From Neurospora tetrasperma FGSC 2508 (lineage: Eukaryota; Ascomycota; Sordariomycetes; Sordariales; Sordariaceae), in assembly GCF_000213175.1 (NCBI RefSeq), contig NW_009799102.1, positions 3,241,912 through 3,305,911 on the forward strand: 64,000 nt of DNA, read 5' to 3'. Both the position numbers and the translations under genes were made by a program. Positions 46,601 to 58,079 of this stretch are shown in pieces. The notes below the pieces were generated by a model. That model made no database searches. It was not told the origin of the DNA and saw nothing but the letters and a program-made list of their open reading frames with translations. Every line of letters starts with the position of its first letter. The first letter of the stretch is position 1.

Positions 46601-46960
46601 AGCCAAGAGACCGCTCGCTTCCTTCCCTTTCACCGCCGCGCCACACTGGAATTGATCCTTCTCGAACTGTCACCGCCCGCCCTAAAAGCCCCGACTAGAG
46701 GCCGATCAGTTATGCCATGAGATTTCGCTTCGATCCCACCTAGCACCACCAGCCTGTTTCGCCCCGGTCCAACCCGTCGGACGACCCGTCGATTTTCCAT
46801 CCTTCCAAAAGACATAGGAGTTTCCCCCGTCATCGACCCCGACTCCCTGTCCCAGTTCCGCAGCGGGAACCTCTGTCAACAATATCATTGCTCGCCCCGT
46901 CCCGAACCGCTTCTCCGACAAATACGAACGCGAACGAACCATAATATATAAAACGTCTCG
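43603..46960. other. 3.4-kb gene-free region and probable long leader of sog2
   Basis: No protein family is recognised here. ATG-started frames such as 44263-44706 (147 codons) have no recognisable domain. From about 45.8 kb onward the sequence is CT-rich, as in fungal leaders. It contains several minimal uORFs close to sog2 and a 14-bp palindrome GGTAGGTACCTACC at 46213-46226. The sog2 transcript may start near 45.8-46.5 kb. Confidence 0.4.
46594..46743 (+). promoter_or_regulatory. Cluster of minimal uORFs upstream of sog2
   Basis: Three ATG-started micro-frames precede the sog2 ATG at 46961: ATG GTG TAG (46594-46602), ATG CCA TGA (46712-46720), and an overlapping eight-codon frame (46717-46743). 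If the leader includes them, they would reduce initiation at the main start. Confidence 0.4.
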
Positions 46961-49900
46961 ATGGATCGCCCGCGCGGTCTGCCTGATAATCCGGGGTTGG
47001 TTCGGCGACTGCCACCTGTTGGTGCCGGTCATGCCCATGGGAACCATCCGCCGCACCCGCCCCATCGCGATGCATCGAATTCGTCCCTGTCGGCCTCGCC
47101 GCCGCTATCTTCCAACCAAGTCATCGCCCTTGTGCGCGAATCCATGCGAGTTGCCCATGAGAACGAAGCAAAGGCAACAGAGGGCATCAGCACCCTCAAA
47201 CCAGGACTCACCATCGACTTGAGCAGAAAGAGGATACAGAAGCTACCAGATGAGGTGGTCGATATAATCAAGGATGAGTTGGAGAGGTACTACATCATTT
47301 CCCAGTTACCTGCTGGTCGGCCCATGAGCTAATATGTTCCTCTGCGACTCAACAGGCTTGCGTTGTCACACAACTACATCCAGACCTTCCCTGCCCGATT
47401 CTCCGAGTGTACCTCGCTTCGTTACCTCAATGTCAGGTCGAATAGGATAAAGGAGTTTCCGCTCGCGGTAAGGTTCTTTTCATTATTTCCTCACAGAAGG
47501 TCTGACGCTGACCGTGATTCTACACAGCTTTGCGACCTCAAATCACTAGAGATTCTAGATCTAGGTCGAAATATGCTTCGTGTCCTTCCACCAGATATTG
47601 TGAAACTATCATCACTCAAGGTCTTCTCGATACAGAAAAATGAGGTCTCCGAGCTACCGCTTTGTCTAGCCGATATGCCATCGCTCTCCGTCATCAAACT
47701 CGAAGGCAATCCCCTGGTCTTCCCGCCACCACAAGTTTTCCAGGTGCCGCCGCCAAGTGTGCAAAACGAGGGTATCTTGAAAGAAAGTGAATTGACCGAA
47801 ATCACGGTTACGGCACACGTCAAGAAGTACCTCAAAGCAACAGCCAACAGCATATTGGAAAGAGAACAGGCCGAATCGCCCAATGACGAAACCGACGGAA
47901 TCGAGACACCACGACCGACCATCAAGCGCGTGTTTAGTGGACGATTTCCCATCAAGGTCAACGGCACAGATGTTCCAGATCTTAGGTCGCCGAACTTGAT
48001 CCGTCCTCCGCCTATCCCGAGCCGATCGCATTATCGAGGTCTTTCCCAGCAGAGTTCGGCCCAACGAAGACCTGGTGTCATGCCACTCACCATCGGTAAC
48101 CCCAACGAGCGAATACGCAGCAACTCGGAAACAACTGGCGCCCATCATTCGAGCCGCGAGCGATCCGAGAGCAGGTCCCGCCGTATGGGTATTGTCTCCA
48201 GAAAGGGCTCTGAATTGGGCACTCTTGACGAGTTAGAAGCCAAGGATCGATTCAGCATCCATTATCGTGGCCTCAGTCATGGGTCGGCCATGCAGCCTGG
48301 TAACGGCAGTGTGCCCGGTCAGAGCACAGCACCATCAAGCCCAGCTGACTCGATATCCTTGCAACGCCCCATCTATGTCCGACGACTCTCGATCCTACCC
48401 GAAAGGAGGCGTGAATCCAAGTTTATTGATCCGGTACTGGAGGCTGCTAAGGGTATCCTCTACTCCATTTTCCAGATTCACCCCATGATTCAGATGTTGA
48501 TGGGCCTTGCAAATGACGGCAGCAGCAAACGTTCGAGTCTGGAGATTGTCTTTTACAATACCAATGCTCATGTGGAGCAATTGGAATTGGAGATTCAAAA
48601 GCACGACCAAGCAGGAGACGGCGGGGGGCCGAGAGAGAACGAGAACGTGCAGAGGGCATGCATTACGCTGGTGCAAGCATACAGCCATGTGTGCTCCCTG
48701 CTGGCTAATAACGTTGATCTTTTTCTCGATAACGGTGACCCTAGGTACATTCGCACTCTGTTGACGCAGCTTTATAATAGCATTATGGAGCTGCGTGTTA
48801 CATGCTCTCAGCCATCGCCCGGAATGCCTTCGCGCAATGTCCCGCCCGTCCCGCCCGTTCCCCATCGGCTAGAACTCGAGACCATTCGACCGCATTCGCG
48901 AGACAACTCGGTTACTCCCACGATCGACCGTCCACCTCAGACCGCGAGACTACGCAACCCCGGACCAATGCATCCTCACGCCAATCTCCGTGTCGCGACG
49001 GATGTACCACTGATGCCGTACAACAACGGCATGCACCGACAGGTTATGAGCGCTGTTACGCCTCGGTCTGGGGATCCTTTCCCCATGAGTGCGGGTGGTA
49101 TGCGGATACCCAGTGACGAAGAGGATCGAATCTTCGAGAGGATTTTCCTGGCTTTGATGAAGTCTGCCGATCTTGCCCTCAAGGTTTTGCCGAATCTTAG
49201 TGCGCAGTTCAGCGTAGCTTTGCGAAATGCCACGACGCAACGAGCGTCCGACCATGTAGTGCACTGTTGGAAAGCACTCATTGTGAAGTGTAACGACTCG
49301 ATCCGTCACACCGAGATATTGAGGGAGAGGCTATCGACTATCAAGCTGAAAGAACCGGGGATCCGTGGACAGCCGGGGTTCTGGAGGATGTGCAACGACT
49401 ACATCGACGCCTGGTATGTCTTGGGTAAGAAAACTATGCAGTTTCAAGCCGATATCCAGTTGCCAGTCGATGCCAAATCCAGGATGCGGCCCATCCAGAA
49501 GGCGATGAAGGATGCATGGGAGCTCATGGTACACTCGCCGTGGTCTCACTTCTTGAAGCCGCAGCCTAGTAGCGGCGGGCATGGAAGGGGCAGAATGAGA
49601 GGGAGAATGCCAGGTCCAGGAATGGAAGGAGTTGAAGATACATCAAGCCCTTACAGCACGCATGGCACCAATACACCGGTACTGATGCCTATGACGCCGC
49701 AGAGCGCGGCCCTTGGTCCAGCCGTTCAGGCCACGGTACCATCGACGCCCAAGAATAGTTCGTTTTCGGCCGCGTTCAACGGGGGACTGTTCGAGAGGGC
49801 TGAGACGCTCATTCAAATGGGAGGCCCGGGTATGGGCAGCCGAAGTGGAACCATGCAATCGTCGTCAGCAGCAAGTCTGAACTCGATTGGCACAACGCTC

Positions 49901-50002
49901 TCCGGGGACAGTGCTATGACTCCGAACTCGGCACTAAGTCCGGGTCCGGGTTCACTAACGCCGCTTCCCTTTCGAATGAACAGTGGGAAAGTGGGCCTCT
50001 AA
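46961..50002 (+). CDS. sog2: Leucine-rich-repeat protein SOG2 (RAM/MOR network)
   Basis: Exons 46961-47286, 47356-47467 and 47528-50002 encode 970 residues. SOG2 is a scaffold of the RAM/MOR network that helps activate the NDR kinase (Cbk1/COT1) for polarised growth and cell separation. After a Pro/His-rich start, about four to five LRRs span residues 85-250 (TIDLSRKRIQKLPDEVV, LALSHNYIQTFPARFSE, LRYLNVRSNRIKEFPLA, LEILDLGRNMLRVLPPDIV, LKVFSIQKNEVSELP). The Sog2 domain follows, covering most of residues 370-820 with helical segments (DRIFERIFLALMKSADLALKV, MCNDYIDAWYVLGKKTMQFQADI). Ser/Thr/Pro-rich linkers and the tail look disordered and phosphorylatable. Both introns cut within the LRRs and are clean GT..AG. 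Its length and order match SOG2; plain LRR proteins lack the Sog2 domain. Confidence 0.9.
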
Positions 50003-51088
50003 GCGAGGGCCCGTGTATTCATCAGAAAAAAGCACGTACACATTGCACCAGGATTTTCATACAGTTATCAAAAGAGCTCCCCCAGGCTGCGGGTTCAGCG
50101 GTTGGTTGGATGCGATATTTCTCTCACACATGAGGCTACAATGTTGTCTTGATACAGAAATAGGTGGTCAGAGTCTAAGTCTTTGAAAAGACAAGCCGTT
50201 CCTTTTTTCTTGGTCTCATTTCCTATACTATGTCTATCTACACACAGCATCTAGGCGTTCTTATTTCCTAAACAAGATTGGAGGAAGGGAGCATTGATGG
50301 GCAGGCCGGCTGAGACGGATGGGACTAGAAGCGAGCAAATACAGGTTGCATGACAAAGGGAGGCAGGCGCAGCGGCGAGTAAAGGTGAACACAAGACTGG
50401 CATTTGCAAGAGAGAGGAAAAGTTCTTAAGTATAGCACAAACCTATAATGTGTACAATCAATTTCAAGTCCACTTCAACTCCTCGGAGTCTTCATCACTT
50501 GTGCAGAGAGAATCATAAACAGGGTTAAGGTGAGGTGCCTGGTTGTAGTCTGCCGGCCTGGTCACAAAAAAAGGGGTGTCAACAAACAAACCTCTCAATG
50601 CATTACACACAGTCCCAACTGCAAAGCCAAAAGAACCAACGAATGACGTGCATTAATCTCGAACAACCAATTCAAACCAGGCCATCCCCGGCAACGGTAC
50701 GCTTAAGTCCGCGGAAGCTACCCCGCGTTACATTTGTGCTTTGCCTCTTTTTGTGTCTTGCTCAGTTTCTCGCCAGTCGTATAAATGGCCGTCTCCACCT
50801 TTCTGCATTTAATATTGAAAACTACCGTACAACATACTTACATATACATATCACGCTGGACGGCGGCAGGTGTCAAACTTGCGCCTACTTGGTTCTGCTT
50901 CTGCTTAGCGTCTGCTCGATTCAGTGGCTGGTTTTATCGATGCTGAAAGAGAGCTGGCGTCATTTTATCTTTTTCCAAACTCGATCTGAATTCGCTTTCC
51001 CGGCCCACCTACATGGGATTGCTATCACTTATACTCACTTCCCATCACAATCACTGATGAGTGACAACCAACGGAAAACAATCACAAG
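50003..51088. other. Intergenic region between sog2 and the BLOC1S1-like gene
   Basis: This 1.1-kb region holds the sog2 3' UTR and the promoter of the next plus-strand gene. I see no conserved frame; an apparent 206-codon frame (50535-51155) has no domain and overlaps the next gene start in another frame. Confidence 0.45.
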
Positions 51089-52570
51089 ATGTCTCGACCA
51101 TCTCGTCCCAACTTCCTCCAACCAGCCCGGTCCGCTCCGGCCCCGGCATCAGTAACCAACACCAATGTCACCGCGGCCATGGTATCCGCCCCCGGCGACA
51201 TTGACATTGACATTGACAGTTCCGATTACCACCATGACACGGAACACAGACCGGGTCCAGGTCCGGGATCAGTAACAGCAGCACCATCAACAACCGGTTC
51301 AACAACCACAACAACCGGACGCGCCTCTTCATCCTTCTCCCTCCCCTTCTTCGCCGGCTCCTCTTCATCAAAGCGATCAACTGCCCCAAGTGTCTCTTCG
51401 GTCTCAACAGCGCCGCAACCGCTTATTCCGGTTCCGAATATTCAAGCCCACGCTTATACTGGGCAATCGGTACCGGTAGCCTCCCCAACTTCAGGGACAT
51501 CTTTGCGAACGACAACCACGGGATCATCTACTTCGACGAGTACCACTACCACCACTACTACCGCCGCCAGGAAATCAGCACCTACTTTCCCTCCCCCCTA
51601 TCCTTCTCAACCCCATCCCCATCCCCATCCCCATCCCTCCTCCCGAACTTCTTCTCAAACCCACGGCAATCTTCCCTCCGTCCCCGCAACCCCTCGCACC
51701 CCTACTGTTCCTATCACGCCTACTGTTTCTAGCACCACCACCACCACCCTCCCAACAGCCCAAGCCCGCACCGCAGTCCTCGCATCCATCTCCAACCTTT
51801 TAGACAGAGAACTCACGGGGCGCGCCTCCTTGCTGCACCAGAACCACAACGCCATCTTGAAACAAGAGCGCGAGATGAGCAAAGCCGTGGAGAGTTTTAG
51901 GAAAGAAAATGATAAGTTGGAGAAAGTAGCGCGGGAAGGGACGAAGCGGCTTAAGGAGGTGGGGGACGTGCAGAATTGGGCGGAGGTTTTGGAGAGGGGG
52001 TTCTTGAGGATTGAGGAGACGATTAAAAGGGCGAATGGAGAATATGAAAGTGGGAGTGGGAGTGAGTGGTCTGGGAGTTATGGGTCTGGGAGTTATGGAT
52101 CCGGGAGTTATGAGGGGTCTGAGAGGGGGGAGGGGGAGGGGGATGGGGATGGGGATGATAGGGATGGGGATAGTAAGGATATGGAAAATGGAACAGAAGA
52201 AGGGGATAGTAAAGATGAGAGGGTTGGGGATGGTGGTGAAAGGAATTTAGAGAATGATGGTGGAGGTGATGAGGAGAGTGGGATAGTGGGGGGTGGAAGT
52301 AAGAATAATGGTGTAACAAGGGCCGCTGAGGCAGAGGATGTCAACGGTGATAAGAGAGAAGGAGAGGACATAGAAAGAGACGATGAGGGGGATGTGGTCA
52401 TGGTCACTGAAGATGATGTCCACGAGAGACACACGAAACTTGACAAGGGGAAAGGGAAGGCGGTCGATGACACGATATCATACCCTTCGATGGGGCCTCT
52501 ACCCCGATCACCGGAACCCAATGGCTCCGGAGGTACACAGTTTCTGAGTTTGACACCTGCGACTGTATGA
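51089..52570 (+). CDS. BLOC-1 subunit 1 / GCN5L1-like protein with repetitive extensions
   Basis: This is one exon of 493 codons. The recognisable part is a helical segment at about residues 224-316 (ARTAVLASISNLLDREL, ASLLHQNHNAILKQEREMSK, NDKLEKVAREGTKRLKEVGDVQNWAEVLERGF), which matches the BLOC1S1/GCN5L1 family. BLOC-1-type complexes act in endosomal sorting. Animal BLOC1S1 is only about 125-150 residues, so both ends here are large low-complexity additions. The N-terminus is Ser/Thr/Pro-rich with Thr runs and a His-Pro dipeptide run. The C-terminus has a GSYGS repeat, then a Gly/Asp/Glu-rich acidic tail encoded by a G-rich purine strand. The gene is intronless. Function in the endosome is inferred from the family. 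Confidence 0.78.
   Translation: MSRPSRPNFLQPARSAPAPASVTNTNVTAAMVSAPGDIDIDIDSSDYHHDTEHRPGPGPGSVTAAPSTTGSTTTTTGRASSSFSLPFFAGSSSSKRSTAPSVSSVSTAPQPLIPVPNIQAHAYTGQSVPVASPTSGTSLRTTTTGSSTSTSTTTTTTTAARKSAPTFPPPYPSQPHPHPHPHPSSRTSSQTHGNLPSVPATPRTPTVPITPTVSSTTTTTLPTAQARTAVLASISNLLDRELTGRASLLHQNHNAILKQEREMSKAVESFRKENDKLEKVAREGTKRLKEVGDVQNWAEVLERGFLRIEETIKRANGEYESGSGSEWSGSYGSGSYGSGSYEGSERGEGEGDGDGDDRDGDSKDMENGTEEGDSKDERVGDGGERNLENDGGGDEESGIVGGGSKNNGVTRAAEAEDVNGDKREGEDIERDDEGDVVMVTEDDVHERHTKLDKGKGKAVDDTISYPSMGPLPRSPEPNGSGGTQFLSLTPATV
52050..52320 (+). repeat. G-rich purine tract in the BLOC1S1-like gene
   Basis: The coding strand is nearly C-free and holds many GGG and GGGG runs, especially 52118-52178 (repeats of GGGGAT). 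It also contains three tandem copies of a TCTGGGAGTTATGG-like unit at about 52069-52110. This composition favours G-quadruplex formation in DNA or mRNA. Confidence 0.8.
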
Positions 52571-52897
52571 GTTCCCTTTTGTTTGGAGGGTGTTTAACGA
52601 TGTTACGAAGTTATGACCAGAAGATGCCCAAAAAAACCTGAATGATGATAATATTTAAGTATAGGGACTTGTTCATCTTGTTACACATTTCCATCACCAG
52701 TTTTAAATCTAACACCCTATAGCACACGAGTTTGGATAGCAGTGACACCTCATAGAATGATCACTGTCACCGTTCTCGATTGTCGTACACCGAGTGTACA
52801 AGAATGTTCACATCAAACCACCCGCTCTAAGCTGGAAAAACTATGCGCGACATACCCCACGCCTACACCCAAACCAAACCCTCCTTACAAGGCTAGC
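52571..52897. other. Convergent spacer, BLOC1S1-like / tsc13
   Basis: This 327-bp spacer lies between two converging stop codons. I see nothing in it beyond the shared 3' UTRs. Confidence 0.5.
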
Positions 52898-53918
52898 TTA
52901 GATAAGACCGGGAAGCATGGTGTAGCGCTTGGCCTTGTAGCGGTCACCGAACTCATTGCGAAGAGCCCTCTCCTTTCCGCGGGACCAGCTGCGCATGTAG
53001 ATAGTACCGGTAGCAATGAAGATAACAACAGCAGGGCTGCGGCTGATCAAGATGACACCAACCCAAGCGAGAACCTCAAACATGTAGTTGGGGCTGGTAA
53101 CCAGGTTGCTACCAATGCAGTTGGGGATACCACGCTCAGTGCCGCCGGGCTTGCGGAGGCTGGCCAAGTGCTGGTGGACAATCCAGTTGCAGACCTCGCA
53201 GACGGCGAAGAGGGCGATGCCGAAGTAGTCAAGAAGACCAAGATCGTTGCGGTCAGCCGAAGAACCGGGACGGTAGATGTCGAGAGAGCACATGAGGCCG
53301 GCGAGGAGCCAGTAAAAGGCAGAGTTGCGGAAGATGTTGAAGGCGGGCATGGTGTTGGCCGAGAACTTGTGGACAAAGAGGGTCTCGTACTCGCGCTTGA
53401 GGAAGTGGAGGTTGAAGAGGGCAAAGAGGAGCCATTGGACCTTGGACATGGGCGTCTCGGCCTCGTTCTTGTAGGCCCACGGGCCGAAGCTGTAGATGTA
53501 TGGGCGGAGCAGGGGGACGAGGACGTGGAAGAGAATGGGGCCGAAGTATTCGATCACAAAGACGGTGCGCCAGGCGATCTGGGGGCCTGTGGTTGTTGTG
53601 GGTTGTGTGAGTTTGGGAGGGGGACCTTCACATGCTTTGGAGAAATCATGACGTACCAAGGTCCTTGACGACGAGCTCGCCGGCCTTGACAACACCGGCC
53701 TCATCACGGACAAGAGCCTTGCGGTTCTTGAGGATCTTCTTGGTCTCGGGGTCGAAGAGGCCGATGCGGTTGAAGTCGTTGATACCGGACTGGCGGGCAA
53801 CAGCCTGCTTCGCGTCCTCGACGGTGGCATCGGCGGGGAGCTCAAGGGAAGCCGGCAGCTTCTGGATGGGCTGCCTGGGCGACTTGTTGGAGAGCTTGAG
53901 AGAGAGCTTGGCGGCCAT
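52898..53918 (-). CDS. tsc13: Very-long-chain enoyl-CoA reductase (TSC13)
   Basis: Exons 53657-53918 and 52898-53586 (70-nt intron, GTACGT..CAG) encode 316 residues. Tsc13 catalyses the last step of the very-long-chain fatty acid elongation cycle, NADPH reduction of trans-2-enoyl-CoA, in the ER membrane, feeding sphingolipid synthesis. A ubiquitin-like N-terminal domain (residues about 1-85, ATVEDAKQAVARQSGINDFNRIGLFD) is followed by the steroid-5-alpha-reductase-type membrane domain. That domain shows several hydrophobic segments and the blocks HFLKREYETLFVHKFS, IVHQHLASLRKPGG, NCIGSNLVTSPNYMFEVLAW and the C-terminal RNEFGDRYKAKRYTMLPGLI. The length matches yeast Tsc13 (310). It is divergently arranged with frh across 783 bp. 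Confidence 0.96.
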
Positions 53919-54701
53919 GTTGACTTGTTTGCCTATCGACCAAGATCGAATGATACGGAACGGGATCCGGGAAGGGAAAAGAGGACAGAGGGTTGCTCAA
54001 TCAGACGAAAGGGAACGAATGGTGGAATTGAAGGTTGGGCCCTTGGGTTGCGCGGTCGGGTGTCCGCGGGAGTTACAGCGCTCCAGTAGGTGGCCGCTCC
54101 CGTGGCGGGGGGGGGACACGGACGTCGGGGGGCACCCCACACTTCCCGAGAATTCAGTTTTGGCGGACGGCCCCACCGTTGAGCTCCAATAGTACCTCGG
54201 ATTGGCTGAGCCCAGGGCAGTAATTCAGTTGAGGTGACGGTCTTATATGCATCTAAGCAAATTGGAGGAGCTTTCGTAGATGCATAGGCCAAGCTGATCG
54301 ATTCCCATCGATCGATGCCCACTGTATCGAGCGATCCATTGGCTTGACCGCCTGTGGAGACCCGCAGATAATTCTGCCACTGTCAACGTCCTGGTTCCTT
54401 GTGCCTTCAACTTTTTTTTCCTTCGTTAGCGATAACAGTTTATCGGCCTCCCCCCGTCTGTCGTCTCTCTCGTAGGGTCGTTGTTGTTGGGTTTCTAATC
54501 CATCCAACCCCCCCCCCTTCATCCAACACATCCCCGGCCGTCTACGTACGCCACTTTTCCTTCAATTCAGCCAACAGTCCCAAGGCTCAGGAAGCCTAGG
54601 TGCTTGGAGCTGCATTCCTTCCATCTCTCACCCTTTCGCACTACTATTCGTCGGCCAATACGAACATCATCTGATTGGCGACATCTGCAACACCCGTCAA
54701 G
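53919..54701. other. Divergent promoter region, tsc13 / frh
   Basis: This 783-bp gap lies between the two divergent ATGs. It contains short runs of G (54109-54115) and C (54511-54519) and CT-rich sequence before frh. No C-box-like clock element was recognised with confidence. Confidence 0.5.
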
Positions 54702-57700
54702 ATGGATGACCTCTTTGAGGTTTTCGAGGAGCAGCCTCGCGCTCAGAAAAAGCGCAAGGCCTCTCCCGATGTCGAAATGGCCGATGGAGCTGCCGCTGCC
54801 GCTCCCGTCGCGAATGCTGCCGCCGTCACTCACCCGCAAGCTCAAGCCGCCCCCGCGCCGCAAAAAGACAACATCGACAACAACGACAACAACAACAACA
54901 CCACCACCAGCGCCGTCCAGCCCACGATCCCCAACGGCGATGCCGCTGCCGCTGCCGACGATGTTCAGTCGCCACAGAGCCCCCATGGCCAGGGCGACAA
55001 CAAGCGCAGGAAGAAGACGGACGAGGCCGAGCCCATCATGACCGATGCCTTCCAAACGGCAGAGTCCCGAGAGGTCACCGGCGCCCAGGGTTTCGCGCCC
55101 ACCGAGGGCGAGTCCATTGTTCTCTCCCACAACATTCAGCATCAGGTCGCCCTGCCCCCCGATTTGGACTACGAGTATATCCCCTTGTCCGAACACAAGC
55201 CCCCCGCCGAGCCCGCGCGAACATACTCCTTCAAGCTCGATCCCTTCCAGGCCCTGTCCGTCGCTTCCATTGAGCGCGAAGAGAGTGTCCTGGTGTCCGC
55301 GCATACCTCTGCTGGTAAGACGGTTGTTGCCGAATATGCTATTGCTCAGTGCCTCAAGAAGAACCAGAGAGTCATCTACACGAGTCCCATCAAGGCTCTT
55401 TCCAACCAAAAGTACAGAGATTTTCAGGCCGAGTTTGGCGACGTCGGCCTCATGACTGGTGACGTTACCATTAATCCCACTGCCAGCTGTCTCGTCATGA
55501 CCACCGAGATTTTGCGCTCCATGTTGTACCGTGGTTCCGAAATCATGCGCGAAGTCGCCTGGGTCGTCTTTGATGAAATTCATTATATGCGCGACAAGAT
55601 CAGAGGTGTCGTCTGGGAAGAGACCATCATCTTGCTTCCCGACAAGGTCAGATATGTCTTCCTCTCCGCCACCATTCCCAATGCCTTCCAGTTCGCCGAA
55701 TGGATCGCCAAGATCCATCGGCAAGCCTGCCACGTCGTCTACACTGATTTCCGTCCCACGCCCTTACAAAACTACTTCTTCCCCGCTGGTGGCAAGGGTA
55801 TCCTCCTCATTGTCGACGAAAAGGGCAATTTCAAGGAGAACAACTTCAACCAAGCAATGGCCATGATCGAAGAGAAGAAGGGCACCGATTCCAACGACTG
55901 GAGTGCCAAGCAAAAGGGCAAGGGCAAGAACAAGAAGACGAACAAGGGCGGAGAGGCTGCTGATGAGAAGGCGGATATCGCAAAGATCATCAAAATGATT
56001 CTCAAAAAGAACTTCCAGCCTGTCATCGTCTTCAACTTCAGCAAGAGGGAGTGCGAGCAGATGGCCTTGGCCAGTTCTTCTATGAAGTTCAACGCCCCAG
56101 ATGAGGAAAACATGGTCAACAAGGTTTTTGAAAACGCTCTTGCTTCGCTGTCCGAGGACGACAAGAATCTCCCCCAGATCTCCAACATCCTTCCCCTTTT
56201 GCGCAAGGGTATCGGTGTGCATCACTCCGGCTTGTTGCCCATCCTCAAGGAGACCATTGAGATTCTGTTCCAGGAGGGTCTTATCAAGGTCCTTTTCGCC
56301 ACAGAAACCTTCTCTATTGGTCTGAACATGCCTGCCAGAACCGTTGTCTTTACCCAGGTCACCAAGTGGGACGGTCAGCAACGCCGCCCTCTTACTTCCT
56401 CCGAGTACATCCAGATGGCTGGCAGAGCTGGTCGTCGTGGTCTCGATGACCGCGGTATCGTTATCATGATGGTTGACGACAAGCTCGAGCCCGAGACGGC
56501 CAGAGCTATCGTTGTCGGAAATCAGGATAAGCTCAACTCTGCCTTCCATCTCGGCTACAACATGGTCCTCAACCTGCTCCGTATTGAGGCCATTTCCCCC
56601 GAGTACATGCTGGAGAGGTGTTTCTTCCAATTCCAGAACGCTGCGAGCGTACCGCAGCTCGAGCGTGAGCTCATCAGCCTGCAACAAGAGAGAGACGCCA
56701 TCATCATTCCTGACGAGAGCATTGTCAAGGATTATTACGGTGTGCGTCAACAACTGGAAGAGTACAACAAGGATATGGTTTTTGTCATTCAGCACCCCCA
56801 AAACTGTCTTGGCTTTTTCCAGGAGGGCCGTCTTATCCACATCAAGAGCCCAAGTGGAGTAGACTATGGTTGGGGTGTTTTGATCAAACACATCCAGCGA
56901 CAAACCCCGAAGAATGGCCAACCACCTTATCCAGAGCAAGAGTCATACGTTTTGGACGTTTTGTTGAAGGTATCTGGCGATTTCAACCCTAAGACCCGTG
57001 GGGAGGGGCCGATGCCTGAGGGCATTATGCCTGCAGGAAAGGATAGCAAGAATGCTAGGTGGGAGGTTGTCCCCTGCCTTTTGAACTGTCTCAGGGCCCT
57101 TGGCCAGCTGCGTGTTTTCTTGCCCAAGAGGCTAGAGAGCGCCGACGAGAAGGACGGCGTGGGCAAAGCCGTTGACGAGATCAGCCGTCGCTTCCCTGAT
57201 GGCATCCCTATCCTGGATCCTATGGAGAACATGGGCATCAACGACGACAGCTTCAAGAAGCTGCTCCGCAAGATTGAGGTCCTCGAGTCGCGTTTGGTGG
57301 CCAACCCTCTCCACAACTCTCCTCTCCTTGTTGAACTGTGGAACCAGTACAGCCTCAAGATGCAACTTGGCGAGCAGATCAAGGAAAAGAAAAAGGCCAT
57401 TGCCCGGGCCCACAGCGTTGCGCAGCTTGACGAGCTCAAGTCTCGCAAGCGTGTCCTTCGCAGACTGGGCTTTATCAACGATGCTGAGGTTGTCCAGATG
57501 AAGGCCCGTGTCGCGTGCGAGATCTCCTCGACGGAGGGTCATGAGCTTCTTCTTGCCGAGCTGCTCTTCAACCGCTTCTTTAACGAGCTGAGCCCTGAGA
57601 TCTGCGCCTGCATTCTCAGCTGCTTCATCTTCGACGAGAAGATCGAGACACAGGCGCTCAAGGAGGAGCTGGCTAAGCCCTTCCGTGAGATTCAGGCCCA

Positions 57701-58079
57701 GGCCAGGATTATCGCCAAGGTCAGCGCGGAAAGTAAGCTGGATGTCAATGAGGACGAGTACGTTCAGAGTCTCAAGTGGCAGCTTATGGAGACTGTCCTG
57801 GCTTGGGCTCAGGGAAGGCCGTTCTCCGAGATTTGGTATGTCTGCCTGTCAACCCCCAATTCCCCCCTGAATCATGTTTGCTAACCAATTTGTAACAGCA
57901 AAATGACCAACGTCTACGAAGGCTCGCTCATCCGTCTCTTCCGCCGTCTCGAGGAGCTTCTCCGCCAAATGGCTGAGGCCGCCCGCGTCATGGGCAGCGA
58001 AGAGCTCAAGGATAAGTTTGAGCTCAGCTTGTCCAAGATCAGACGTGACATTGTTTCTTTCAACAGTCTGTATCTGTAA
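54702..58079 (+). CDS. frh: FRH, Mtr4/Dob1-type DExH RNA helicase
   Basis: Exons 54702-57835 and 57899-58079 encode 1104 residues, close to the about 1100 of Neurospora FRH. The protein has two known roles in Neurospora: the Mtr4-like helicase of the TRAMP/nuclear exosome, and partner of FREQUENCY in the circadian negative-arm complex. The N-terminal about 130 residues are acidic and low-complexity (an Asn/Asp run) and correspond to the region reported to contact FRQ. Helicase motifs are AHTSAGKT (about 199-206), DEIH (291-294), SATIPN (322-327) and QMAGRAGRRG (571-580). The arch/KOW and DSHCT domains follow, ending in [26 protein letters not shown] after a 62-nt intron that cuts the Cys codon. 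All helicase residues are intact. I chose the ATG at 54702 because upstream in-frame starts are non-ATG. Confidence 0.97.

Noticed and set aside
50535-51155. 206-codon frame before the BLOC1S1-like gene
   Set aside because: Overlaps the start of the supported gene in a different frame, has no domain, and its composition is that of a leader.
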